From Linanthus parryae (lineage: Eukaryota > Streptophyta > Magnoliopsida > Ericales > Polemoniaceae), in contig JALGPY010000033.1 of NCBI GenBank assembly GCA_023055425.1, positions 2,164,908-2,228,907 on the forward strand: a DNA stretch of 64,000 nucleotides, written 5' to 3'. Positions 11,296 through 21,413 of the stretch are shown here, in pieces (the first letter of the stretch is position 1; every line of letters starts with the position of its first letter). Position numbers and translations under genes: made by a program. The notes below the pieces were generated by a model, which ran no database searches, was not told the DNA's origin, and worked only from the letters and a program-made list of their open reading frames with translations.

Positions 11296-12444
11296 ATGAG
11301 TACTACGGGAGATGGTGGTTTCTCACAGGGATGAACTACAAATAGACCTCCCTTATTCTATGGTGACAATTTCGTGCACTGGAAAGCCCTGATGACAATG
11401 TTCATCATTGATCAAGATATGGAACTGTGGACTATCATTCAGAAGGGTCCTCATATATTCTACACTGAAAAAGATTGGATCAGGACTCCCAAAATTGAGG
11501 ATTCACTTTTTGCTTCTGAATTAGAGCAACTTTCTAAAAATTACAGAGAAATGAATCTCTTATAATGTTCTTTGAGTGCAGATAAATTTAACAGGATTTC
11601 AGGATGCAAGACTGCCAAGGAAATATGGTATAATTTTGTGGTGACCTTTGAGGGAACTAGCCAACTCAAGCAGACCAAGATCAACATATTCCTTAGGAAA
11701 TATGAGATGTTTAAGATTAATGGAGATGAATCAACCAGATACATGTTCAAAGATTCACTGATACTGTCAACAACCTCTATTCTTGAGGAAAAGACATTTC
11801 CAATGATGAAAAGGTTAGAAAGATTCTAATAAGTCTTTCTAAAGCAAAATGGGAACCAAATAATAATGTCATTGAATAAGCTAAAGATCTATCATCTCTT
11901 CAACTTGATGACCTGCAAAGAAAGCTACTCACACATGAAATCTCTATGAATGAAGCTAATGGAGATCTACCAGAGAGTGTCAAGAACTTAGCTCTCAAGG
12001 ACAAGGAGAATGAACCTTCTCAAAGCCTTGAAGCAGGAGAAGATAATGATGAAGATCCCTTTGCTCTTATTTCCAAAGCCTTGATTAGAATTCTGAAGAT
12101 GAAAAAAGAACTTTGGAAGCAAAGACTTAAACAAGAACAAACACAGATCCTCCAGTAGCAGAGACTACAAAGGTAAAGCTATATCTCATGGTAAAAAAGC
12201 TAAATTAATGAATTGCTTTGAGTGTGGTGATGCAGGACACTTAATCAGAGAGTGCCCACACAAGAAGAGGAAACAATATCAGAAGAAAGACCATGATAGA
12301 AGAAAGAAAGCTATGGTAGCTTCCTGGAGTGATTCTGATTCCTTTAGTGATTTTGAATCTGAAGAAGAACAAGTTAACCTCTTCCTTATGGCCAAGCATG
12401 ATGAAAGTTCTGAAAAGAACAATGAGGAAATGGTAACTGTTTGA
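11296..12444 (+). pseudogene. S1 gag with CCHC zinc knuckle
   Basis: The ATG at 11296 opens MSTTGDGGFSQG, followed by TGA, then FYGDNFVHWKALMTMF, AKEIWYNF, EGTSQLKQTKINIFLRKYE, and later CFECGDAGHLIREC, a CX2CX4HX4C nucleic-acid-binding knuckle at about 12214-12255. An acidic, serine-rich tract (ASWSDSDSFSDFESEEEQ) follows. Known family role: capsid protein that packages element RNA. Breaks: TGA in codon 13, TAA at 11563-11565, frameshifts near 11745 and 11825, and further shifts between 11950 and 12210. Fragments of the LTR palindrome's half-site (CAAAGCCTTGA) occur within the coding sequence near 12022 and 12076. Confidence 0.82.
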
Positions 12445-13715
12445 TTTCTAAAACAACAGATGTCCTCACTTATTATCATAGAACAATGCTTTTAAATGAG
12501 GAGGACTATCTGAAAGAGATTATAACTTTGCAAGAAAAGGTTCATAAGCAAGAAAAAGAGAACTTGTAACTTGTTTGTCAAAATCAAATACTTGAAATTT
12601 CTCAAAGCCTGGAAAACCAGTTTTAAGGCCTTGAAAACTCACGTCAAGGAAGTAGTCACAGAGAACTCTTTTTTGAGTGCCAACAGTGTTTCTCTAAGAC
12701 ATCGTCGTGATGAATTGGAGGAACAAATGACTACTCTAACTGAGAAACTTCAAGATGCTAAGAAGGCTATGAAAAAGCTTGCTGGCTCAGAACACAATCT
12801 GAACTTGATTCTTGGTGGAAGCTTACAGTCTGTTCACAAAACTGGTATTGGCTACAATCCCAACTTTCCTAGAAAAAGCAACACCAGATTTCTGAAGGCT
12901 AGTAACAAAACTTCTCCTAAGTGCCATTACTTCAACATAATTGGTCATTTTAAAATTACTTTTCCTTTTAGAAGAAGAGACCCTCAAATAAGGAGGAACA
13001 CTTTTCCATTTCAACTTAATGGACAAGTTAGACATATTTGGGTTCTAAAAGGGGTTAGACCACCTAACATGGTTGACCCTGAATATGAATCGAAATTCCA
13101 CACTTGGTCTTACCTGGGTAAGGCAGTGAATGGTGTTTGCAGGATGTCACCAAGAGTAAAGATCAAATATGGTTTATGGACAGTGGCTGCTCTAGCCATA
13201 TGAGTGGAAATACATCTTTATTCTCTTAACTGAAAGAGAAATCTGAAGTCTTAATCAAAATCGGTGAAAAATGATGCAACATTTTAGGTATTGGTAAAGT
13301 TGTTACAAATTGTGAAAACTCTATTTTTGATGTCTATTTAGTCAATGGTTGGAAATTTAATTTCCTTAGTGTATCTCAACTTTTTGATAATGGTAACAAG
13401 GTTATCTTTGACAAAGAGAAATGTGTGGTGAAATCTGGAATTTGCATTCCAACTGCCTCAAGGTCAAAAAATGTCTATACTTTACACACTAACAAAGTTA
13501 CAGATTAAAGCTTGAAGTGTCTCAAGGCATTGAAAGAGGATTCACAGAATTGGCACAGAAAGCTTGGAAACATTAGCTTGCATACCTTGAACAAGTTGAT
13601 CTCTAGATACCTGGTAAGAGGATTGACTTCTATCAAATTCATAGATGATGAAGTATGCAAAGCCTGTGCTCAGTTAAGTAGACAAGGAGCTCATTCAAAC
13701 CAAAGAAATTTATAA
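12445..13715 (+). pseudogene. S1 gag C-terminus, protease and integrase zinc-binding domain
   Basis: The 12571-13203 frame holds a coiled-coil-like stretch (RRDELEEQMTTLTEKLQDAKKAMKKL is the helix region, about 12705-12780) and then FMDSGCSSHMSG at 13173-13208. This is an aspartic protease active site of D-S-G type. From 13512 a second frame shows WHRKLGNISLHTLNKL and CKACAQL, the HHCC zinc finger of integrase, with the second histidine replaced by asparagine. The coding text includes three more copies of the palindrome-like motif (12593, 12621, 13520), read as repeated A-L-K. Stops occur throughout. Confidence 0.75.
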
Positions 13716-15560
13716 GTACTACCAGACCCATTGAAAGCTATGATGGTTCTTTGAGTCAAAGTTTTGCAGACTTGAATTTGAACAACCATGAGTCAGAGGA
13801 TGAAGCAGAGACTTCACATGGTTCAAGGAAAGCTTTCAGGAGAGAAGGAAGAATTTTCAAGGCCTTAAGAACGGTTCTCAAAGCCTTGAAAATGAGCAAC
13901 AGAAGCATCAAAGTGATTAAGCCACTTCCTCAAGATCTCAAAGGATTGAAAATTTACCTGGAGAACATGACCCATGGGCTCCAAGAAAGAGATTCAAATA
14001 TATTCAATCTCATCCAGTTAACAACAATTATATCTGATCCATCCACTGGTAAACAGACATATCCCAATTGAAAAATGTGTGTGCTTTTAATTCTTTCATT
14101 TCTCTTGTTGAACCCAAAAATTTGAAAGAAGCGTTACAAGAATCAGACTAGATCATTGCAATGCAAAGTGAGCTCATTGAATTTGAGAGAAAAAGGTGTG
14201 GAATCTAGTTCCTCCACGAAAATATTAGTCTATTATTGGCACAAGGTGGGTGTTTAGAAACTAGTTAGATGAAAATTTCAAGATAATGAGAAACAAAGCC
14301 AGACTAGTAGCTCAAGGCTACAACCAAGAAGAAGGTATGGATTATGGGGATACTTTTGCTTGTGTTGCAAGGTTAGAAACAATTAGAACGTTACTTGCAT
14401 TTGCATCTTACATGGACATTAAACTTTTTCAAATTGATGTCAAGTGTACATTTCTAAATGGTTACTTGCAAGAAGAATTTTATGTGACTGGATTTGAAAA
14501 AGTGACGAGTTTCCAAATCATGTTAATAAACTTGAAAAATCTCTCTATGGTTTCAAACAATCTCCAAGGGCTTGGTATGAAAGACTGTCAAAGTTTCTAC
14601 TTGAAAATGGTTTCAAGAGAGGATTTGTTGATAAAATCCTATTCATAAAGACTCATTAGAAAGACATTTTAGTAGTTCAATTCTATGTTGATGATATTCT
14701 GTTTGGTGCTACTAATGACTCTCTTTACAAGGATTTCTCAAGTCTTATGAGCAGGGAATTTGAGATGAGCTTAATGGGAGAATTGAACTTCTTCCTTGGA
14801 TTGCATGTACAACAGATGAAGAAAGGAATCTTTATTCATCAAAACAAGTACACTAAGAACTTGATCAACAAGTAAAATATGTCTCAGTCCAAAGTCACAA
14901 AGACTCATATGAGTTCTACACTCTCCTTAGATAAGGAATAAGCTTGTAAGAGTGTAAATCAGAAAGAGTGTAGAGGTATGATGGGATCTTTGTTATATCT
15001 CACTAATAGTAGACCACACATTATGTTTAGTGTCTGTATGTGTGCAAGATTTCAGTCTGATCCCAAAGAGTCACATTTAACGGCTGTTAAAAAAACATTC
15101 AGATATCTCAATGGTACCAAAGACTTAGGGCTTTGGTATCCAAAACAGTCTAACTTCTCTCTTTGTGGATATTCAGATGCTGACTGTGCAGGATATTAAG
15201 TTGACATAAAAAACACTTCAGGGAGTTGCCAACTCCTTGGTTCATCCCTAATCAACTGGCATTCCAAGAAACAGAACTCTATGCATTATCAACAGCTGAA
15301 GCTGAATATATAGCAGTTGGAGCCTGCTGCTCACAAGTGTTGTGGTTTTCTCAGCAAATGAGGGATCTTGGATTTGATTTCAAAGAAATACCTATCAAAT
15401 GTGACAACACCAGTGCTATTTCAATTACAAAGAATCCAGTTTAGTATTCAAGAACCAAGCACATAGATGTTAGACATCATTTCATCAGAGATCATGCTGA
15501 GAAAGGTGATATTATTGTTGAATTTGTTTCTACTAACATGCATCTAGTAGATATCTTCAC
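13716..15560 (+). pseudogene. S1 RT and RNase H (integrase core deleted)
   Basis: After the zinc finger the text jumps to the serine/acid-rich linker (LNLNNHESEDEAETS), so the DDE core of integrase is absent. RT follows: ARLVAQGYNQEEGMDYGDTF, FQIDVKCTFLNGYL, YVDDILFGA (YVDD at 14684-14695) and FFLGLHVQQ. RNase H follows: YSDADCAGY, TAEAEYIAVGACCSQ, CDNTSAISITKNPV. Several frameshifts (about 14500, 14640, 15200, 15444) and stops (14874, 14941) interrupt it. Lacking an integrase core and an intact frame, this copy is dead. Confidence 0.82.
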
Positions 15561-15646
15561 TCAACAATTTTCATAAGAAATATTTAAAGCCCTCAGATTA
15601 GAGTTGTGTATGCTTAATAAAGAAGCATTGGTTTAGGGGAAGTATA

Positions 15647-15830
15647 TGGCAAGTTTAAGGTGAAGTATTATGTGTTTCAAAGTTTTGAACTTATTTTCAA
15701 AGCCTTGAAAATTGTTTCAAAGCGTTGATGTTACTTGTTTCAGTTGTATAGCTTTTCAAGGCCTTGAAATTCTTTCCAAAGCTTTAAAAATAAGCATGTA
15801 TGCTATTTAGTCAAAAACAGGATCTTCGAA
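15647..15830 (+). repeat. S1 3' LTR, truncated
   Basis: After the purine run TTTAGGGGAAG the LTR opens TGGCAAGTTTAAGG, comparable to TGTAAGTTCAG of the 5' LTR. It has a dense cluster of palindrome copies, exact at 15754-15769 and near copies at 15677, 15697, 15715 and 15774. Similarity to the 5' LTR is lost after about 15830, so most of the LTR has been deleted or replaced. Confidence 0.6.
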
Positions 15831-16096
15831 TATTGAGAGCTATCTCAGTAGATAATTGCTCAATATTGTATTTACTTTTTAAAAATATTTTAATATAAAT
15901 CTGTATTATTTTATTTCCTTTCCCACGTCACACACACACATATTGGAATTTAATTCAAACTGTAAAGATCTTAAAGAGATTTGGAAATATTTATATTTCA
16001 TTATCTAACTCAAACTCTCTAGTATTTATCTTCTTTTGTCTCTCTCTCTCTTCTCCGTATCACTCCTGCCTATCTATTCTCTACCCTCAAACACTA

Positions 16097-16459
16097 ATGA
16101 GCACAAGAAGAGAATCCCAAAATATTAAGATGGCTGGAGGCTCGAAGGTGGTTTCAGAAAAGAAGAGGAATGCTGCAGAAGATGTGATTCAAACTATCAG
16201 TGGTGATTCTAGTTCCAGAACTCCAACTGAAGAAAAGGACCCTTCTCCTAGAAATAATAAAAGAAAGAAAAATGTAACTCCAACTTCTAGCAAGAAGAAG
16301 AAGACAGAGCAATCTGCTCCAGAGAAACAGCCAGAAGTACAGGTGGCTAGTCCAAAGAAGTTGAATAAGAAGAAGCCTACAATTGCTGACAAGGGAAACG
16401 ATAAAGCTGTTGAGATTGAACAAGAGAAAAGCACTGGCAAAGAATTGCATATCTATTGA
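16097..16459 (+). CDS. Lysine/serine-rich ORF of unknown function
   Basis: The 120-codon ORF starts at an ATG after a CT-rich leader (16030-16060) that would suit a plant 5' UTR. The product is hydrophilic, with lysine clusters that could act as nuclear-localisation signals (NNKRKKN, SKKKKTE) and a glutamate/lysine repeat (EIEQEKS) near its end. I recognise no domain. It could be the first exon of a host gene, an extra ORF of S1, or chance. Its 3' end is rearranged and runs into the broken LTR of A3. The opposite-strand ORFs here are shadows. Confidence 0.35.
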   Translation: MSTRRESQNIKMAGGSKVVSEKKRNAAEDVIQTISGDSSSRTPTEEKDPSPRNNKRKKNVTPTSSKKKKTEQSAPEKQPEVQVASPKKLNKKKPTIADKGNDKAVEIEQEKSTGKELHIY

Positions 16460-16553
16460 ACAAGAGAACAAGCTGTTGAGATTGAACAAGAGAAAAGCTA
16501 TTGAGATTGAACAAGAAAAAAGCCTACAATTGCTGACAAGGGAAACGATAAAG
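16371..16553 (+). repeat. Scrambled short duplications next to the broken A3 LTR
   Basis: The block from AAGCCTACAATTGCTG to GGGAAACGATAAAG occurs at 16375-16412 and again at 16519-16553. Between them GTTGAGATTGAACAAGAG-type units recur at 16411, 16472 and 16501, with a partial unit at 16457. The second block joins directly to the LTR at 16554 through a shared TTG. The pattern looks like repair by repeated template switching. Confidence 0.75.
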
Positions 16554-17866
16554 TTGTTTATCTTAAATATCTCTAGTCCAGTATAATGATTAATGGGACA
16601 ATCATCTATAGACTAGTATGGGGTTGGATTGATTTGGAGATATCATGATCCAACACATAGGTGTGCATTAGGGAATGTTGCACTGGATTGACCCATCTCC
16701 GAGAAGGCTACATACACGTTGTGTTGAGTCACAAGCGCTTTTCGCGGTGCAAAGGTATTGTCATCCTTAGACTTGAAGTCACTAGATATTCTAGTTGTGG
16801 ATTATTGTGATTTTGGTAGCGTTAAACGCTACACCGTAACTGGGTAGTTATAAAGGCGTGTACTGGATACAATAAGAAGCAAGCTTAGAGATCGTAGTGG
16901 ACGTAGATAGAATTTGTCCCTCCCACATAACGGGAGCAAATATCCTAGGCCACTCGAGGGATAGTGCTTATAGAATGTTTGGCCAGACTCAAATAAATCA
17001 ATATGGGATATTGATGTTATTTGCAAGAATAAGGCTATTCCCATGGATCGAGAAACTGTGGATTGGATATACGAGTGTGACATGTATGTCTCGTGTCCAA
17101 TCCGGATATAGAGACAAAGGGATGAGACGATTACTTGTACAAAGGTTGTCAAGATGACTATTCTATTAGTTTGCCAGAATGGATGTTTTGCTAGAAACCG
17201 CTCCATATTAGCAAATAGTTGCTACCAACTAGATAGAACCTATGGGGTCACACTCTACATAGAGTTGAACTAGATTTGGGAATTAATTAATTGGATTATT
17301 TAATTAGAAGGATCACTTTGCAAAACCTTGCAAACTTAGTAGGGACTAATTTTCAAGGAAGGGACTAAATTGAATTCTAGTAGGACTAGAATAAGTCCTT
17401 TAGGTAGTTGGCAAGGAGTTGTTGGACTATATAAATGACCTTCCTTCCCTCCTTCCCACATAACTGATGCTCATTATTGAACATAACAAAGAGTGGGAGA
17501 GAACAAAAGGAGAGAGACCAAGAAACAAAAGGAGCCGACCGCCCCTCTTGCCGCCGCCCATCCCGTCGGCCACAAAGGAGGCCGAGACCCTCATTTTGGG
17601 TCTTGTTTTGCGTGATTTCTTCTTCCTCTTCCTCTTGCGGGCTAGCACCAAGGACTTGGGAGATCTAGCATCAACTCTAGGCATGGATCAACCATAGAGA
17701 ACGTGACACAATTAGCGTTTGAAGTCATCAAAGGAGAACCCTAAGGTGTGTTGTTGATTTCTTCCCTTACCATCGTTATGATTCTTGACTTGTGATCCTT
17801 GGAGGGTTTTTCATGGTTTATGATTGTTTGTGTTTCAGTTGCGCATCCATGATTCAAAACCCTACA
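16554..17866 (+). repeat. A3 5' LTR, left-truncated
   Basis: It begins TTGTTTATCTTAAATATC, which corresponds to base 118 of the A3 3' LTR, and ends CAAAACCCTACA directly before the primer site. A TATA box lies at 17428-17435 and a CT-rich run at 17442-17458. It is otherwise very close to the 3' LTR. Confidence 0.9.
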
Positions 17867-17867
17867 T

Positions 17868-17880
17868 TGGTATAAGAGCC
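17868..17880 (+). promoter_or_regulatory. A3 primer-binding site
   Basis: TGGTATAAGAGCC lies one base after the LTR. It differs from the exact TGGTATCAGAGCC of A5 by one base, a change that would weaken tRNA-Met priming. Confidence 0.85.
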
Positions 17881-19561
17881 ACAGGTCGTAGAGCATAAAC
17901 GTGGTTTATGTGTTACGTTTTAGATGTTTTACACCTTAATTAGATTGTTTATCGCGTAAAACAAGACAAATCAAGCATGGGATGCAACTTGTCAATAATT
18001 AATAATAACAAGATCTAATTTTTGCATTGGATGCATGAATTGGTGAGTTGAGAAATTTTAGGATCTTAGATCTATGGTTTGGGCATCCTTGGGGAAAAAG
18101 TAGTTCTCCCAAAACAGGGAAACAACCAAACTTGGGCACCAAGCAAGGGAGTTGTTTTGGAAACAACTCCCTCCCTCAAGGAGGTTCAACCCCCCCCCCC
18201 CCCCCAGGGACCGCCCCTCTTGCTTGCCGCCCAAGATTGGCCGCCCTAGGGGCTAGGCGACCCTAACCCGCGGCCTAGGCGTGTGGGTTTTGGGCCGGGC
18301 CGGCCCTAGGGCCTTGTGGTTCATCTTATTGGGCCCAGGCAATTTGATTGTTGGGCCCATGGACCGTTTTAACCCTAGAAATCCTAAAATCTATTAAATT
18401 TGACCAAGCGCGTTAAAATTGGATTTTAACTATTTATGTGCAATTCGCATGGTGATTCGATATGGCCTTAGGATGTGGTTTGATGTGGATGTTTAATTTT
18501 GTGGTTTGGTTTTACGACCTGCGAGCTGATCAATTAATTGTAATAATTAATTAGGGTTTTATGGCCTGCGTGCCATTTTTTTTCTCAACTTGTGAGATTT
18601 ATTTTATTTAGTATAGAAATTAGCTAGTGCTAGATAAAGTAGATTGTTAGCCAAGATTGAAGAAAAGAAGCCCAAAGCCAAACGAGCCACAAAAGATAGA
18701 GCATGGAGCATGGAGCATTCCACATGACTATGAAGGATGGACCAAAAGATCAAGACGCATGGAGATGTTTTTGTTTTAGGGTTCATAGATAATTCCATTG
18801 GCTTGGAATTATCTTAGTCTAGAAAAGGCCATATCCACATCACGTTTTAATTTCTGTTTTGTGTTTGTTTACTTTATTGTCTTATTATTGTGTGTTTGGT
18901 GTATGGATGATGCATGCAATTAGGATAATAAGATAATTAGACAACCCGGATCTATTATTTGGAGTTGTGCCCAAACTCAAATAGATAGATTAGTTGATTT
19001 TGATCAACAAAACAAATAATATTGAATTTAAAATCCCTCAAAATTCAAATATTGTGTTCTTGCCTTCTCGTTATTTAAACACTCATGATCATCATTATTT
19101 ATCAAGTTCGTGCGTGCCAAAGCATGGCGACTTGGTTCATAATGATGGAATGCGATGGCACGTAACAATGTGCAATTGTTTAAATAAGAGGTTGAACACA
19201 ACTGGGCTATTAATATGATTAAGAAACCTAGAGGCAATCAATTGGGATTATCCATATGGATGGATAAATAAGGAGTTATTTTCCCAATTGAACCAAGAGT
19301 TGCACAAGGGATGCAATTGGAGTTGTTCCTACCTAATGTAGCCAAATTATGGGTGACTTGCCAAAGCAAGCTCATAAGGAGGTGAAACATGGATCTTGGC
19401 CCACTAGAAAATATAAGGATATTTTCCGCATTAATATCTTGAGGGTTATTAATCCGTGGAAAAATAGTGGGAGCTATATTTGATAAACTAGCCATTATTG
19501 AATATAGTCAAAAATTCACAAATACTAAAACTTGCGTATTTTCCTTTTTGTAGAATTCCAA
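17881..19561 (+). other. A3 non-coding leader
   Basis: This 1.7-kb stretch lies between primer site and gag start and has a close counterpart at 51907-53600 in A5. It contains a cytosine run of 17 (about 18190-18206) that A5 lacks, a GC-rich block (GGGCCGGGCCGGCCCTAGGG near 18293) and no conserved ORF; the 64-85-codon ORFs in it are not kept between the two copies. Such long leaders usually carry packaging and dimerisation signals, but I cannot point to one. Confidence 0.7.
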
Positions 19562-20356
19562 ATGGAAAACAACTCATCGAGTTAACAACATTCCCTACGA
19601 TCTGTCCTTGAGAAGGACAAGCTCTCTGGAACCAACTTTCTTGATTGGTACAGAAACTTGAGAATTGTTCTCAAGCAAGAGAAGAAACTGTACGCAATAG
19701 AGGAGCATGTTCCAGAAGGTCCAGATAACCAAACACCTGCTGCCCTAAAGGCATATCAAAAGCGTGTTGATGAATCTAATGATGCGGCCTGCCTTATGCT
19801 ATGCACCATGACTTCTGAGCTTCAGAAGCAACACAAAAACATGAATGTTGTCGATATGATCGAGCATCTGAAGCAGCTCTTCCAAGAGTTGGCAAGGGTA
19901 GAAAGGTATGAGGTCTCTAAGGCACTGTTCAAGTTTCATCCGGCAGAAGGGAACCCGGTGGGACCCCATGTACTCCATATGATCGTGTACTTGGAGAATC
20001 TCGCCCGACTAGGTTTCCCGGTCGGCCGAGAGTTGGCAACCGATCTCGTGTTGCAATCGTTGCCCGAGAGTTATGGACAGTTCATCATGAACGAGATCGT
20101 GAAACCACTGCCAGATTTACTCAATATGTTGAGGACAGCTGAACAGAGCATCAAGAAAGGTAAGGGCAAATCCATTATGATGGTGCAGAAAGGAAAGGGC
20201 AAAAGGTTTGCCTCATCCTCCAAGGGAAAAGGCAAGTCAGTTGGCAAATCCAAGGAACCTGCCCTTAAGCCTGTTGGGGGCATTGCCAAAGGTCTGACTA
20301 AAGGTGAGTGTCACTACTGCAGTCAACCGGGACACTGGAGGAGGAACTGCCCATAA
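19562..20356 (+). pseudogene. A3 gag with CCHC knuckle
   Basis: The ATG at 19562 reads MENNSSS and then TAA (19583-19585), continuing in the same frame as SLRSVLEKDKLSGTNFLDW, typical of the start of this family's gag. The body shows the UBN2-type capsid fold sequence (YEVSKALFKFHPAEGNP, LVLQSLPESYGQF) and ends with a lysine/glycine-rich tail and CHYCSQPGHWRRNC (about 20308-20349), a CX2CX4HX4C knuckle. TAA at 20354-20356 stops it where the polyprotein should read on into protease. An ATG at 19658 would give a 232-residue truncated gag. Confidence 0.86.
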
Positions 20357-21413
20357 TATCTGGAGGACAAGAGGTTTGGAATAGTGATTCCACCACCACC
20401 ATGTATTTTTTTTTGTAGATGTCAATTTAACTGTCTCTACATAATGGGTATTAGATACTGGATGTGGATCTCATATTTGTCGAAATATGCAGGATCTAAA
20501 GAGAAGTGGAAGATTGGCTAAAGGAGAGGTAGATCTGCGCGTTGGGAATGGAGCAAAGGTTGATGCGTTGGCCATAGGCGTGTGCGAGCTATCTCTGCCT
20601 TCAGGATTAGTTTTAGAATTAAATAATTGCTATTTTGTGCCTGCTATGAGCAGAAACATTATTTCTATTTCTTGTTTGGACAAGGATGGTTTTATTATTT
20701 CAATAAAGAACAATTGATGTTCCTTTTATTTGAATAATATTCACTATTTTAGTGCGCAATTATTTAATGGACTATATGTCCTTGATCTAAGCAATCCTGT
20801 CTGCAACATTAATACCAAGCGGATTAAAATAAATGATTTAAATCCTGCTTATTTATGGCACTGTCGTTTAGGCCACATAAATGAGAAACGTGTATCTAGA
20901 CTCCATAAGGATGGATTGCTAGACTCATTTGATTTTGAATCATATGAGACATGTGAAGCTTGTTTATTGGGAAAAATGACAAAGTCCCCTTTCAATAAGA
21001 AAGGTGAGAGGACTAGTGAGCAATTGGCGCTCATACATACCGATGTGTGTGGGCCATTTGCCACGCCAGCCAGGGGTGGTTATGTCTACTTCATTACATT
21101 TACTGATGATTACAGTAGATATGGATTTGTGTACCTCATGAGGGCAAAATCCGAGTCCTTTGAAGTGTTCAAAGAATTCAAGAATGAAGTAGAGAAGCAA
21201 CTTGGCAAAAGTATCAAGGCTCTACGATCGGATCGTGGAGGAGAATACTTGAGCCAAGAGTTTAACGACTATCTTAGAGAGTGTGGGATCGTGTCCCAAC
21301 TCACTCCACCCGGAAAGCCACAATGGAATGGCATGTCCGAGAGGAGGAATCGAACCCTATTGGATATGGTTCGATCTATAATGTGTCAAACTGATCTTCC
21401 ATTATCATTTTGA
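20357..21413 (+). pseudogene. A3 protease and integrase
   Basis: The frame changes at a run of nine or so T (20404-20413). Protease shows VLDTGCGSHIC (about 20448-20480), directly after an in-frame TAA at 20442. Integrase follows with the HHCC finger (LWHCRLGHINEKRV ... CEACLLGK), then the core residues in IHTDVCGP, FTDDYSRYGF and ALRSDRGGEYLS, i.e. the D-D-E triad is present. Stops: TGA at 20715-20717 and TGA at 21411-21413, the latter in place of W in LSFWGY. Family role: cutting the polyprotein and inserting element cDNA. Confidence 0.88.

Larger units (their letters stand above)
10000..15830 (+). mobile_element. S1: SIRE/Maximus-like copia element (incomplete)
   Basis: It has a 5' LTR, a tRNA-Met primer site, gag with a zinc knuckle, protease, the start of integrase, RT, RNase H and the beginning of a 3' LTR. 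The integrase catalytic core is missing. The gag zinc-knuckle and acidic-serine segment (CFECGDAGHLIREC, then ASWSDSDSFSDFESEEE) is characteristic of the SIRE lineage. It inserted into the Ath gag; the five bases left of the LTR are ACAAT. The 3' LTR fades near 15830, so no duplication can be checked at the right. Confidence 0.85.
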
